A DNA stretch of 64,000 bases from Bacteroidota bacterium (GCA_018267275.1 JAFDYV010000004.1:62001-126000), one strand, 5' to 3'; shown: positions 47,051 to 56,433, counted from the first letter of the stretch. The notes: generated from the sequence alone by a model not told the origin. A program made the numbers and translations.

Positions 47051-47803
47051 TTAGAAGTTAGGCGACAACAAATACTTCGCATAGAAGTCATCAATTACTT
47101 GCACGGCATCTTCGGGCGTGTCTACAATGCTGAACAAGTCCAAGTCTTCAGGCGAAATCATTTTTTCGTCTACCAACACTTCCTTGATCCAATCAATCAT
47201 GCCACTCCAGAATTTTTTTCCTACCAACACAATCGGGAATCGACCGATTTTCTTGGTTTGAATCAATGTCAAAGCTTCACTTAGTTCATCAATCGTACCG
47301 AATCCACCCGGCATTACAACAAAGCCTTGCGAATATTTCACAAACATTACTTTGCGAACAAAAAAGTAATCGAAGGTAATGAGTTTGTCAGGGTCGATGT
47401 AGGGATTACCTTTTTGCTCGTGCGGCAAATAGATATTTAATCCCACAGACTTTCCACCAGCACGGTTTGCTCCTTTATTACCCGCCTCCATAATGCCTGG
47501 CCCGCCACCCGTTACCACACCATATCCTTGCTGCACGAGTTGGTAGGCAATTTCTTCAGCCATTTTGTAGTACTTATTATCGGGCTTTACGCGTGCCGAG
47601 CCGAAAATCGTCACGCAGGGACCAATCTTGGCGAGCTTTTCAAAGCCTTCTACAAATTCGCTCATCACTTTAAAAATCACCCACGAGTCGGAGCTTTTGA
47701 TCTCTGCCCAGTCTTTGTCCTTAAATGCTTTTCGGATGCGGTGTTCTTCTTCTAGTGATATCTGCAGATCAGCTTCTTTTTTCTTTTTGGGTTTGGCAGC
47801 CAT
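47051..47803 (-). CDS. LOG family (TIGR00730) Rossmann protein
   Basis: 250 residues. The family signature is complete: VTGGGPGIMEAGNKGA near residue 98 and VVMPGGFGTIDELSE near 163, which form the nucleotide site of cytokinin riboside 5-prime-monophosphate phosphoribohydrolases. These enzymes release a base from a nucleoside monophosphate. The Lys-rich N-terminus (AAKPKKKKEADLQ) is an extension often seen in this subgroup. It is probably co-transcribed with the downstream creatininase-family gene. Confidence 0.9.
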   Translation of the reverse strand: MAAKPKKKKEADLQISLEEEHRIRKAFKDKDWAEIKSSDSWVIFKVMSEFVEGFEKLAKIGPCVTIFGSARVKPDNKYYKMAEEIAYQLVQQGYGVVTGGGPGIMEAGNKGANRAGGKSVGLNIYLPHEQKGNPYIDPDKLITFDYFFVRKVMFVKYSQGFVVMPGGFGTIDELSEALTLIQTKKIGRFPIVLVGKKFWSGMIDWIKEVLVDEKMISPEDLDLFSIVDTPEDAVQVIDDFYAKYLLSPNF

Positions 47804-47895
47804 GGTTGTATGATTAAAAACCCAAAACTAGTTCTTTCACTACGAAGACACAAAAGTGCCGGCCAATCAGAGCCAGCTGATCGTTTCAAACCGAA

Positions 47896-48804
47896 TTAAC
47901 TTGAACGCATCAAGTTACTCAAGGCACTTTCGATTTTTGGATATTGAAACTCAAAGCCAGTTTCAGAAACTCGTTTCGCGGAAACATTGCTACCATTCAC
48001 CACTATCACACCCATTTCGCCCACTAACAATTGCAGAACAAAGGAAGGCACGTTGGGTAACCACAAAGGTTTTTTTAATGTTTTGGCCATCGCCACCGTC
48101 AATTCCTTGTTGGTCACCGGGTGCGGTGCTACACCGTTGTAAGCACCTGTCATTTTTGAATCTGTGATCGCTTTAGCAAACAGTTCGCACAAATCATCAA
48201 TGTGAATCCAACTCATCATTTGTTTGCCCGTTCCCAACGGTGCGCCAAGGCCCCATTTGATGGGTCGCGCCATTTCAGCCAATGCTCCGCCTTTATCGCT
48301 CAACACAATCCCAACCCTAATCTTCACCACCCGTATCCCCAACGCTTCTATCTTACTTACTTGCGCCTCCCATTGTTGCGTAACTTGCGCAAGAAAATCT
48401 CGCCCAGGTGGGCTGTCTTCGGTAAACAACTCGTCACCCAAGCCAAACCCGTAGTACCCAATGGCCGAGGCTGCCACCAGCGTTTTTACCTTATGCTTGT
48501 TTTCGTGAAGCGTCTTGAAAAGTAGTTCGGTGGATTGTATGCGACTCTCCAAAATCTCTTTTTTTCGAGCGGCCGTCCAACGTTTATCTGCTACACCAGC
48601 ACCTGCCAGGTGCACAATCGCATCCACACCTTCTAACGATGAAGCGTCCATCGTTTGCTTTCCAACATCCCAAATAAAGGACTTTACACGGCCTTGCCTG
48701 GCACTCCTCCCCAAGTGTACCACTTGGTGCATTTGCTCTAACAATACATCGGTAAGTCGCGAGCCAATCAGCCCAGATGCACCTGTAATCAAAACTTTGC
48801 TCAT
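47896..48804 (-). CDS. TIGR01777 family NAD(P)-binding epimerase-like protein
   Basis: 302 residues. The N-terminal dinucleotide motif is ITGASGLIGSRL, followed by LAGAGVADKRWTAARKKEILESR and SAIGYYGFG, the characteristic TIGR01777/YfcH pattern of extended SDR proteins. The C-terminal part (GVAPHPVTNKELTVAMAKTL) is the DUF1731 region. Its substrate is unknown in all organisms. It is divergent from the coiled-coil protein gene at 48868. Confidence 0.9.
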   Translation of the reverse strand: MSKVLITGASGLIGSRLTDVLLEQMHQVVHLGRSARQGRVKSFIWDVGKQTMDASSLEGVDAIVHLAGAGVADKRWTAARKKEILESRIQSTELLFKTLHENKHKVKTLVAASAIGYYGFGLGDELFTEDSPPGRDFLAQVTQQWEAQVSKIEALGIRVVKIRVGIVLSDKGGALAEMARPIKWGLGAPLGTGKQMMSWIHIDDLCELFAKAITDSKMTGAYNGVAPHPVTNKELTVAMAKTLKKPLWLPNVPSFVLQLLVGEMGVIVVNGSNVSAKRVSETGFEFQYPKIESALSNLMRSS

Positions 48805-48810
48805 TATTTG

Positions 48811-48818
48811 TAGCTTTG
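48811..48818 (+). promoter_or_regulatory. Candidate -7 element for the gene at 48868
   Basis: TAGCTTTG matches TAnnTTTG, about 50 bp before ATG 48868. A TTG lies only 11 nt upstream, too close for a normal -33 box. Confidence 0.35.
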
Positions 48819-48867
48819 GGAGTAGAAAGTACTCATTTTTTAAACTAACTCAAATAACAACCGCGTG

Positions 48868-49563
48868 ATGAACAAGTTTACGATAATCTTGCTGTTTTTT
48901 GCCGTGGCGCATACGGGCATTGCTCAAACGGTGAGTGTAAAAAAGCATTCAGAAAAGGTGAAGTCCGAGACCGCTGAAGGCTTTTCTACCGACCTAGAAG
49001 GGAAACGAGCCGATGTGAACACATTGCTGAACAAGTTTTTGAAAGAAATTGGTAAAATCAAATTCCTTAGTTCCGATCCGGTGGTGGTAACGGAACCAAA
49101 CATCAACGGCACGGTATATCCAAAAGGAGTCATCTACGCGCTCACTACCGAGAGCGGCAGCGTAACCACGGTTTGGTTGGGCACGCGCGCCACCGACTGG
49201 GAAACAAAAGATTTTAGTTTCATTCAAAAACAACTTGAAAAATTCACCTACCAATTTGGGGTACGTTTCTACCGCGAAAAGATGCAGGCGCAGATAGATG
49301 AAACACAGCAAGCTGCCGATGCAGTAGAAAAACAATCGGTGCGGTTCATCAACCAAGGCAAAGACTTGGCCAACAAACTCACCAACAACGAACTCGAAAA
49401 AATTAAGTTAGAAAAAGCACTAGAGGCAAACAAACTTGAGAATGCCGCACTGAAAATCAAAATCGAAAACAACAAAAAAGCGCAAGACTCAATTGCCAAC
49501 GTAGCCGTGCAAGTGAAAAAGGTAAAAGAAGCGCAGATGGAAAAGTTGAGAAAAATTAATTGA
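48868..49563 (+). CDS. Hypothetical secreted coiled-coil protein
   Basis: 231 residues from ATG 48868 (a GTG one codon upstream is in frame). Signal peptide about 1-18 (HTGIAQ). Residues about 30-125 form a compact domain with several beta-like stretches (GVIYALTTESGSVTTVWLG). Residues 125-230 are a long charged coiled coil (NELEKIKLEKALEANKLENA). I do not recognise the family. The gene ends 1 bp before the stop of the convergent phosphodiesterase-like gene. Confidence 0.7.
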   Translation: MNKFTIILLFFAVAHTGIAQTVSVKKHSEKVKSETAEGFSTDLEGKRADVNTLLNKFLKEIGKIKFLSSDPVVVTEPNINGTVYPKGVIYALTTESGSVTTVWLGTRATDWETKDFSFIQKQLEKFTYQFGVRFYREKMQAQIDETQQAADAVEKQSVRFINQGKDLANKLTNNELEKIKLEKALEANKLENAALKIKIENNKKAQDSIANVAVQVKKVKEAQMEKLRKIN

Positions 49564-49564
49564 G

Positions 49565-50467
49565 CTACTTACTTGACACCACCCAAGGTGACGAGAAATA
49601 CAATTCAGCCTCCAACGCATAATGGTCAGATAGGTCTTGGTGTTTTTCATGCCAGCGGTTTTGGATTCTCCTAATCTGCCTTGTAGCTGAAATCAAAAAT
49701 GGTTGGTTGGGCTTTAAAAGTATGTAATCAATTAAATCTTGTTGAGTACCCGGCTCCGAAGTGATATCATTGGAAAGTCTATCGTACGACCAACGAATGT
49801 CTCCCCCCAGTTCACCATCTTCTGCATGCAATGTTTGAAGCATAAAATTGTACTCTTCGCTTTGCCGGTGAATGTTAAAGTCCCCGCAAATTATTTGCGG
49901 AACGCCTTCTCGATGAAAAGGCTTTAGTAACCTTTGGTAGAATTCCACACACTGGCTTTGCCTTACCCACGGCTGACCTGAATTTTGCAAATGGGTAGCA
50001 GCAACTTGTATTATTGTTCCATGAACCGATATTTCCGCTATCAAACCGCCTTTGCGTGAAAAAGCATCAACCCCCGAACGATTTTTGAAAACAATCGATT
50101 GGGTTGCCACAATCGGATGCTTACTGAAAATCCAAAGTCCGCTATTGGTTCGATAAGAAATCAATTTTTGGTTCGCAGGCCCCGCTTGATAAGGGAACTC
50201 ATCCCTTAATTGATCAAAAATCTTTTTTCTCGCTTTTCGTTGAAAAGCTTCCTGAAAAACAATCACATCATAGTCAGAATACTTCAGCGTTTTACCAATC
50301 AGTTCTGCGCGTTGCGCCTTGCCCGTGGCTTTAATGATGCTCGGCAGCATGTAGATATTCCAAGATAGAATTTTTATTTTTTCCGGAGGTGGCGGTGGCA
50401 AGCTCGGCTGTGCGAAGCCGAATGTGAGGGAGAAAATACTGATCAGAACAATCAGCCGAGTTTTCAT
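49565..50467 (-). CDS. Secreted sphingomyelinase-like endonuclease/exonuclease/phosphatase
   Basis: 300 residues from ATG 50467; an ATG at 50488 adds seven residues before the signal peptide and is less likely. Signal peptide about 1-19 (TFGFAQ). The EEP fold has SWNIYMLP near the first strand, the metal Glu in IVFQEAF, CGDFNIH and the C-terminal SDHYALEAEL with the catalytic His. This arrangement is closest to bacterial neutral sphingomyelinase C-type enzymes that hydrolyse sphingomyelin or related phosphodiesters. Bacteroidota make sphingolipids themselves, so host or own lipid could be the substrate. Confidence 0.82.
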   Translation of the reverse strand: MKTRLIVLISIFSLTFGFAQPSLPPPPPEKIKILSWNIYMLPSIIKATGKAQRAELIGKTLKYSDYDVIVFQEAFQRKARKKIFDQLRDEFPYQAGPANQKLISYRTNSGLWIFSKHPIVATQSIVFKNRSGVDAFSRKGGLIAEISVHGTIIQVAATHLQNSGQPWVRQSQCVEFYQRLLKPFHREGVPQIICGDFNIHRQSEEYNFMLQTLHAEDGELGGDIRWSYDRLSNDITSEPGTQQDLIDYILLKPNQPFLISATRQIRRIQNRWHEKHQDLSDHYALEAELYFSSPWVVSSK

Positions 50468-50558
50468 TTTGCATCGCAAAGATGCCACTCTGCTATTACT
50501 TGAACGTGAAGCGCGCGTTATGAAAAGATCAAAAAAATAGGAATGCTTACGAGACTGA

Positions 50559-50924
50559 CTAAGATTTTTTTAAGCCGATAATCGCGACCAATATCAACGT
50601 TAGGTATAGAAAATCCATCGACTTAATCGCCTCCTTGAAAAAAACAACTTCTATCAACTTTACTCCTGCCAACGTTACGCCCATCCAGATCGCAAAAGCT
50701 GTCGAAGCCGGAATTTGCTTCATCGCCAAAGAAAAAAAATAAATATTCGCTAACCCAAAGCCGATGTATCCAAGCAAAGGCAAAAGAATAACGAGGTTAT
50801 CAGTTGGGTGTTGGGTAATTCCTACAAAAGAAATCTTCTTGATTTCGGCAAGACTTAATTTCTTTAGGCTAAAGATCCAGCCAATCTCAAATAAAGAAGC
50901 GATGAACAAGTAGAGCCAATGCAT
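50559..50924 (-). CDS. Small multidrug resistance (SMR) family transporter
   Basis: 121 residues with four membrane helices and the conserved proton-coupling Glu at E13 (IASLFEIGWIFSLKK). The family exports cationic drugs or guanidinium as an antiparallel dimer. The GWIFSLK segment and motif ASTAFAIWMGVTLAGVK are of the SugE/Gdx or QacE type; the choice between guanidinium and drug export cannot be made here. It follows the sterol-desaturase-family gene with a REP-like repeat in between. Confidence 0.88.
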   Translation of the reverse strand: MHWLYLFIASLFEIGWIFSLKKLSLAEIKKISFVGITQHPTDNLVILLPLLGYIGFGLANIYFFSLAMKQIPASTAFAIWMGVTLAGVKLIEVVFFKEAIKSMDFLYLTLILVAIIGLKKS

Positions 50925-50925
50925 A

Positions 50926-50964
50926 CCTCACCCCCTTGCCCCCTCTCCTGCAGAGAGGGGGGAG
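50926..50964. repeat. REP-like palindromic repeat at the 3-prime end of a gene
   Basis: CCTCACCCCCTTGCCCCCTCTCC, in part quoted (CCCCCTTGCCCCCTCTCC), followed by TGCAGAGAGGGGGGAG, is the reverse-complement relative of the repeat at 5498-5530. It codes for the last residues (SPLSAGEGARG) and the stop of the upstream desaturase-family gene and ends 2 bp before the SMR start codon. Confidence 0.75.
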
Positions 50965-51821
50965 TTTGAACGTTTCGAAAAAAAGGTAGAAAGGACTTTC
51001 ATTAAATTGAATCGTAAATTCAAATACCAGTTCCATTTGGGGTTCCTTCTCAAATCATCTTCATCAAAACGCTTGACGGAAAATGCATGTTGTAAGAAAT
51101 AGTCTTTGGGGTACTTGTACGGCAGTCCAAATTCAATTGGCTTGCGGTTAGGCAGAAATGCTGTCCCAAACATCCAATCCCAAAAGGCAAACTTGGTGGC
51201 ATAGTTAGCAAAATACGTTTCTTTGGTCTCCGCATGGTGCCACTGGTGCATCTCGGGGCCGTTGATAAAATATTGCCACCTCCCGGATCGCACGTTAATA
51301 TTTGAATGAATGTACATACCCCACACCGCATCAATGCATGCTTTGATGGGCACCACCATCGGATTGGCACCTAATAAAATAATCGGAGCAAACTCAATGG
51401 TTTGGTTGATGATGATCTCTAGGATGTGTGAACGACTTCCGGCAATCCAATCCACTTCGCGAACGGAGTGATGTGCCTCGTGTGTGCGCCATAAAATTTT
51501 AGAGTGGTGCTGCCAACGGTGAAACCAGTAGATGTACAAGTCGTGCGTCACTAAAAAAAACAAAACTTGTACCCCAACAGGCCAATGCGAAATGAGGTGC
51601 AACGAAGACAATCCAAACTTTACATCAATGGGTTGGATGATATAATCGAAAATCAAAATCTTTAAAAAGAAACTCTGAATAAGCGTGTACCAAACTAAAT
51701 CCACCCAAAACCCCTCCCTGAAAAAAGGCAATCCTGTTCGGTACGGATATCTCCGTTCCAGACAAATGATGGTAATGGCCGAAGTTATTAATGTCAAAAA
51801 TGTTATGCTCTCTATCTTCAT
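50928..51821 (-). CDS. Sterol desaturase / fatty acid hydroxylase family protein
   Basis: 297 residues, four to six membrane helices and the full set of di-iron His motifs: HDLYIYWFHRWQHH near residue 93, HEAHHS near 113 and MHQWHHA near 193. These enzymes hydroxylate or desaturate lipids at the membrane with oxygen. The C-terminal residues SPLSAGEGARG come from a REP-like repeat, so the natural C-terminus has been replaced or extended. It is 77 bp downstream of the NeuB-like gene and probably read as part of the same direction but may have its own promoter. Confidence 0.9.
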   Translation of the reverse strand: MKIESITFLTLITSAITIICLERRYPYRTGLPFFREGFWVDLVWYTLIQSFFLKILIFDYIIQPIDVKFGLSSLHLISHWPVGVQVLFFLVTHDLYIYWFHRWQHHSKILWRTHEAHHSVREVDWIAGSRSHILEIIINQTIEFAPIILLGANPMVVPIKACIDAVWGMYIHSNINVRSGRWQYFINGPEMHQWHHAETKETYFANYATKFAFWDWMFGTAFLPNRKPIEFGLPYKYPKDYFLQHAFSVKRFDEDDLRRNPKWNWYLNLRFNLMKVLSTFFSKRSNSPLSAGEGARG

Positions 51822-51898
51822 ATTACAGATTACAGATCAAAAAATTTAAGGCTGGCGGTGTTCAATTGAATTTGTAATCTCAAATCTGCAATGTGTAA

Positions 51899-52789
51899 TT
51901 ACACAGTTACAGGTTGATTAATCACTCTCCTCAATCTCTTCATTGGCTCCAGTTCTGAATCATAAACTTTTTTCACGCCATCACCCAAACTTTTCTCAAT
52001 ATCACGAATATCGCGCACGAGTTTTACGATGCCCTGCGGCTCCACGGAGGCAGCATGGTCAGAACCCCACATCGCTCTATCCAAAGTCACGTGGCGCTCA
52101 ACAAATGTTGCACCTAACGACACGGCCGCCAGTGTGGGCGCTAAGCCTGTTTCGTGGCCGGAGTATCCGATGGGCAAATCAAACTGATTGATTAATGTTC
52201 GGATCATATTCAGATTGAGTTGCGCGGGATCGCAGGGATAAGCTGAAGTTGAGTGTGCAACCATCACGTTCTTTGTACCAGTCAAATCAATGGCATCTTC
52301 AATCTCCATTTGGGTGGACATGCCAGTTGAAAGCATTAACGGCCTTTCGGTTGACAATACCTTCTTAATCAAATCAAAATCCGTTAAGCTCGCAGACGCC
52401 AATTTATACATGACGGGATTGAACTGCTCCAAGAAATCAACTGAAGGCTCGTCCCATGCCGAGGCAAACCAATCTATTTTCTTCTGCTCGCAGTATCTGT
52501 CAATTTCTTCAAATTCAGATTTTCCGAATTCGGTTTTGCGTTTGTAGTCAATGTAGCTCATGGTGCCCCATGGCGTTTGGCGTTGTTTATCCCATTGGTC
52601 TTTGGGCACGCACAGCTCGGGCGTTCTTTTTTGAAACTTCACCGCATCGCAACCCGCAATGCTCGCCCAGTCGATGAGCTTCTTTGCAATTTCTACCGAG
52701 CCATTGTGATTAATTCCAATTTCAGCAATGATGTACACCGGATGTCCATCACCGATCTTTCTTCCATTTTTCAATTCAACATGATTCAT
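51899..52789 (-). CDS. NeuB-family nonulosonate synthase
   Basis: 296 residues. The NeuB barrel is evident from IIAEIGINHNGS near residue 20, DAVKFQKRTP, YKLASASLTD, STGMSTQMEIEDA, HSTSAYPCDP, PIGYSGHETG and FVERHVTLDRAMWGSDHAAS. It condenses phosphoenolpyruvate with a sugar such as ManNAc or a diacetamido hexose to give a nine-carbon acidic sugar. It lacks the C-terminal SAF antifreeze-like domain (NeuB is normally about 340-350 residues), so it belongs to the short subgroup. It is the last biosynthetic gene of a minus-strand operon, 12 bp after the KdsC-like gene. Confidence 0.9.
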   Translation of the reverse strand: MNHVELKNGRKIGDGHPVYIIAEIGINHNGSVEIAKKLIDWASIAGCDAVKFQKRTPELCVPKDQWDKQRQTPWGTMSYIDYKRKTEFGKSEFEEIDRYCEQKKIDWFASAWDEPSVDFLEQFNPVMYKLASASLTDFDLIKKVLSTERPLMLSTGMSTQMEIEDAIDLTGTKNVMVAHSTSAYPCDPAQLNLNMIRTLINQFDLPIGYSGHETGLAPTLAAVSLGATFVERHVTLDRAMWGSDHAASVEPQGIVKLVRDIRDIEKSLGDGVKKVYDSELEPMKRLRRVINQPVTV

Positions 52790-52801
52790 AGGAATGGTGT
52801 T

Positions 52802-53311
52802 TTAGTTATGGTTGATTTTACTATTGATAATGAGTTCAGCAAATTCTCGAAATGCCCCGTGGCCGCCATTGGTGGTACATACATAATGCGCCACCCTCCT
52901 CGCAAAACTCATGGCATCACCCGGACAAGCGCACAAGCCAACTTGTTTCATGATTTCTTCATCATTGATGTCGTCACCGATGTAGGCTATCTCTTCTTTT
53001 GATATTTTAATGCGATCCATGATTTCCTGCAACCGCTGGGCCTTATCCATCACGCCCATATGTAATTCTTTTATTTTCAGTTTTTCAGCACGCTTCGATA
53101 CAGGCAAGGAATCCTCACGAGTGATGATGCCCGTTTCAATGGAAGCAATTTTTCGCAGGCGCTCCACGCCCATGCCATCACGAAACGAAAAGCGTTTTAA
53201 CTCTTCACCATTGCCGGAATAATACACGCCATTGTCTGTGAGTACACCGTCTACATCGGTAATCATCAACTTTATCTTTTCCGCTCGTCTTTTTATCTCT
53301 GTTATCGACAT
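52802..53311 (-). CDS. KdsC-like HAD phosphatase
   Basis: 169 residues, the size of a KdsC tetramer subunit. HAD motif 1 is MITDVDGVLTD (nucleophile D and acid/base D), motif 2 is GIITREDS, and motif 4 is YIGDDINDEE. KdsC removes the phosphate from 8-phosphates of KDO; relatives do so for nonulosonate 9-phosphates. Placed directly before a NeuB-like gene, it most likely dephosphorylates that enzyme's product. The cap domain is absent, as in KdsC. Confidence 0.9.
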   Translation of the reverse strand: MSITEIKRRAEKIKLMITDVDGVLTDNGVYYSGNGEELKRFSFRDGMGVERLRKIASIETGIITREDSLPVSKRAEKLKIKELHMGVMDKAQRLQEIMDRIKISKEEIAYIGDDINDEEIMKQVGLCACPGDAMSFARRVAHYVCTTNGGHGAFREFAELIINSKINHN

Positions 53312-53372
53312 CTTCTTTAACGATTAGAGATGTGAGAAATTCCACTCGATTGTCATTTCTCAAATATTACTT

Positions 53373-54179
53373 TTAAATTATCGTCCATCCTCCATCTACT
53401 ACCAAATTTCCACCCGTCATATAGTTTGAGGCATCGCTCGCTAAAAACACAATTGCGCCTTTATAATCCGTGGGCTGAGCCATTCTACCCAATGGGGTGC
53501 GTCCGGCATAATTTGATTTGAAAAATTCTTGCTGCCCGTTTTCCACTCCGCCTGGCGACAAAGCATTTACGCGAACGCCCTTGTCTCCCCAATACGCTGC
53601 CAAGAATCGCGTGAAACTAATAACCGCGCCTTTGGTAGTTGGGTATGAAGCAGATTTGTAAAATGTTTGCTCACCCTTTTCATTTTGATAAAGTTTTTGG
53701 TCTGGTGCGGTTACACCATAGGTCGAGGCAATGTTGATGATACTTCCTTGCTTCGCTTCGGCCATCACTTTACCAAAAATCTGACTACATAAAAAAACTC
53801 CTGTCACATTCACATCAAGTGATTTCTTCCAAAGGCTGATGGGGTAGTTTTCAAACTTGGACAACTCCAATGCTGCATTGGGATTTTCAAACATGTCATT
53901 GATGGCCGCGTTATTCACCAGCACGTCAATCTTGCCATATCTTTCTAAAATTGATTCCTTCGCTTCCATCACCGACAAATCACTTGACACATCAAGCCCC
54001 ACACCCATATGTCCTTCACCCAACTCTTGCACAACTTTTTTTGAAGCAACCTCATCCACATCGGCAGCGATCACCTTTGCGCCCGCTTCGGCCAATGCAT
54101 AGCAATGGTGCTTACCTAACAAGCCACAAGCGCCTGTTACGATTGCCGTTTTTCCCTTCAATGAAAATAACTCCATCAT
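53373..54179 (-). CDS. Short-chain dehydrogenase/reductase of the sugar operon
   Basis: 268 residues of the classical SDR type. Cofactor motif VTGACGLLGKHH, structural NNAAIND, catalytic Ser in NIASTYG, and Tyr/Lys in YPTTKGAVISF are all present. The end (NLVVDGGWTII) is normal. Relatives in sugar clusters (PtmA, for example) act on nucleotide-linked or free keto sugars. Its start overlaps the aminotransferase stop by 4 bp, so it belongs to the same pathway. Confidence 0.9.
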   Translation of the reverse strand: MMELFSLKGKTAIVTGACGLLGKHHCYALAEAGAKVIAADVDEVASKKVVQELGEGHMGVGLDVSSDLSVMEAKESILERYGKIDVLVNNAAINDMFENPNAALELSKFENYPISLWKKSLDVNVTGVFLCSQIFGKVMAEAKQGSIINIASTYGVTAPDQKLYQNEKGEQTFYKSASYPTTKGAVISFTRFLAAYWGDKGVRVNALSPGGVENGQQEFFKSNYAGRTPLGRMAQPTDYKGAIVFLASDASNYMTGGNLVVDGGWTII

Positions 54180-55510
54180 TTCACTTGCAACTCTTTCTCC
54201 CTAAATGTTTTTTGAACATCTCCCACTTTTCTAAACACTGCCTCCACTGGTTTGCCACGTAATTGCTGCGCTACACTATTTTCATTCAATGCGCTAGCCA
54301 ACAGTGCTAACACCTCATCGTATGCCGCCAACGTTTTTTGGATATCCTCATCAGTATGCGTGAAACAGACGTTGTGAAATCCGCCCCACAAGACTCCGCG
54401 CTTAATCATTTCTTGCTGCACGAATGACTTCAAAATCAGCGGGTCACCGGCAGATGCATTGAAGGTGAGAATGGTACGACAGTCAAAACCCTGGCAAGTA
54501 GTTATCGAACTGAGATGATGTTTTGCCACTAACACATTATATCCTTCTCTCAATGTCTTACCCTTTGCAGCCAACGCAGCAGGAACATTTTTTTCAATCA
54601 TCTCATGAATTGTGGCCATTGCAGCAGCCATTGACAATGCCTCACCGCCAAAGGTGGAGTAGAAGAACACATCTTTCTCGAAAAGTTGCATCACATCTTT
54701 TCTGCCCGTCAGTAATGCGATGGGCATCCCGTTGGCAAAGGCTTTTGAGTAAACGGCCAAATCAGGCGTGATACCAAAATATTCTTGTGCACCACCTACC
54801 GCTACCCGAAAGCCTGTCCACATTTCATCAAAAATCAGTAACGTGCCATTCGCTTGACAAAGCGCCTGTACTTTTTCCAAGAAGTTGTCCTTGGGCGCTT
54901 CAAAAATAAATGGCTCCAAAATCACACAAGCCACGTCATCGTCTAACTTGGCCTTTAACGATTCGATGTTATTATAATCAAACGTAGCTGACAGATCTTT
55001 AATCTCCTGAGGAATTCCATCCGCCCGGCTGGTAGTACCGATGTACCAATCATGCCACCCGTGATAACCACAACATAGTACTTTTTTTCTCCCGGTAAAT
55101 GCACGAGAAATCCGAACAGCCGCGCTGCAAACTTCCGCGCCAGTTTTGGCAATACGTACTGCTTCTGCATTGGGAATAATGCGGTGAATCAATTCACTCA
55201 ACTCTACTTCCAGCGGGTGCATCAATGAAAAGGTAATGCCATCTTCCAATTGTTTCTTGATCGCATTGTCAACCGCTTCATATCCGTAGCCCAGAGAAAT
55301 GGGGCCGATACCCATGTTGTAGTCGACATACTCGTTGCCATCCACATCCCACACGTGTCCGTCTTTGCCTCTAGACAAATATTTAGGAGCTACTCCATTT
55401 ACATATTGCGAAGGGCCTTTCGCCATGGTTTGCGTAACGGGAAACATGATTTGCTTCGCGCGCTCGTACCAGGCATTGGAGATGGTGATATCGGGATAGG
55501 ATTGACTCAT
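54176..55510 (-). CDS. Class III aminotransferase (GSA aminotransferase-like)
   Basis: 444 residues. PLP-binding residues are visible: phosphate loop KTGAEVCSAAVR near 123, DEMWTGFR with D228, and the Schiff-base Lys K256 in VYSKAFANG. The fold is that of glutamate-1-semialdehyde aminomutase and sugar-cluster relatives. In this operon it probably aminates a keto sugar or keto acid made by the split transketolase and SDR. It overlaps both neighbours by 4 bp (ATGA), which argues for tight coupling. GSA aminomutase proper is less likely because it would be housed with heme genes. Confidence 0.9.
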   Translation of the reverse strand: MSQSYPDITISNAWYERAKQIMFPVTQTMAKGPSQYVNGVAPKYLSRGKDGHVWDVDGNEYVDYNMGIGPISLGYGYEAVDNAIKKQLEDGITFSLMHPLEVELSELIHRIIPNAEAVRIAKTGAEVCSAAVRISRAFTGRKKVLCCGYHGWHDWYIGTTSRADGIPQEIKDLSATFDYNNIESLKAKLDDDVACVILEPFIFEAPKDNFLEKVQALCQANGTLLIFDEMWTGFRVAVGGAQEYFGITPDLAVYSKAFANGMPIALLTGRKDVMQLFEKDVFFYSTFGGEALSMAAAMATIHEMIEKNVPAALAAKGKTLREGYNVLVAKHHLSSITTCQGFDCRTILTFNASAGDPLILKSFVQQEMIKRGVLWGGFHNVCFTHTDEDIQKTLAAYDEVLALLASALNENSVAQQLRGKPVEAVFRKVGDVQKTFREKELQVK

Positions 55511-56433
55511 ATTTTAACTTTTGAAGTGGACTCTAATGCTAAAATGGTTTGTGCGGCAATCTTCTTTGGAGTAAAATCTTCGTGCTCCAATACTTCGCTC
55601 AAGCGCGCAGCTTTGAACCATTTGTGCTGAAGTGAAATGGAATGTACGTTGGCCGTCAGTTGGTGCTTGAGCAACACCTCGGCAACGATCGAATAGAGAC
55701 CTCCAATTTTAAAATGATCTTCAACAATCACCACCAACTCGCTTTGTTTGGCAGCGTCAATGATTATTTGTTCATCTACCGGCTTGAGGCTCCGCATGTT
55801 TACCAAGCCCACCGAGTGGCCATGCGCTTCCAGAATTTCCTTGGCCTGTAGTACTTGATTGAACAGCATGCCGTAAACCAAAAATGTAACGGTGCTCGGT
55901 TCGGCCACTACTTCCGCCTTGCCGATCACAAAATTCTTGTCGTGCTGATACAAAGGTTTTATCAAATTTGCGCGCGTATAAGCCGGGTAATTGGATTTCC
56001 AAATCGCGGGCAACATCAGAAGCATATCTTCCTCATCGGATGGAGCAAATACCTGCATTCCCGGGATGCCACGCATGATGGATACATCTTCAATTGCTTG
56101 ATGCGTGGGGCCGTTGCCATCAGAAAGTAAACCCGGAATAAAACCAGTGAGCTTCACAGGCAAATTTGCAATACCTACATCCGTACGGATGAACTCAAAA
56201 GCACGCATGGTTAAGAAAGCAGCCAGCGCATGCACAACCGGAATGCGTCCGCGTAATGCCAAGCCCGCGGCCATGCCAATCATGGTTTGCTCAGTAATGC
56301 CTGTATCAACAAAGCGGTTTGCTAAAGCAGGGTTGTTGGGAATATTTCGAATCAACGCTCGGTTCTCGGCCGTCATAATGATGAAGCGTTCATCGGCTAG
56401 TGCTGATTCGGTAATGAGTTGTTCGTAGTTCAT
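55507..56433 (-). CDS. Transketolase, C-terminal half (pyrimidine and C domains)
   Basis: 308 residues corresponding to the second half of transketolase: pyrimidine-binding domain with RFVDTGITEQTMIGMAAGLA (Glu of the thiamine site) near residue 40, GPTHQAIEDVSIMRGIPGM near 110, and the C-terminal domain near 190-308. It needs the N-terminal half coded upstream. Split transketolases are frequent in secondary sugar and antibiotic clusters. It overlaps the aminotransferase gene by 4 bp. Confidence 0.92.
   Translation of the reverse strand: MNYEQLITESALADERFIIMTAENRALIRNIPNNPALANRFVDTGITEQTMIGMAAGLALRGRIPVVHALAAFLTMRAFEFIRTDVGIANLPVKLTGFIPGLLSDGNGPTHQAIEDVSIMRGIPGMQVFAPSDEEDMLLMLPAIWKSNYPAYTRANLIKPLYQHDKNFVIGKAEVVAEPSTVTFLVYGMLFNQVLQAKEILEAHGHSVGLVNMRSLKPVDEQIIIDAAKQSELVVIVEDHFKIGGLYSIVAEVLLKHQLTANVHSISLQHKWFKAARLSEVLEHEDFTPKKIAAQTILALESTSKVKI

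Noticed and set aside
51822..51898. ATTACAGATTACAGATC and TGTAATCTCAAATCTGCAAT as an attachment site or element end
   Set aside because: They form a loose inverted repeat in the 77-bp gap before the desaturase-family gene, but there is no element gene and no second copy in the window.
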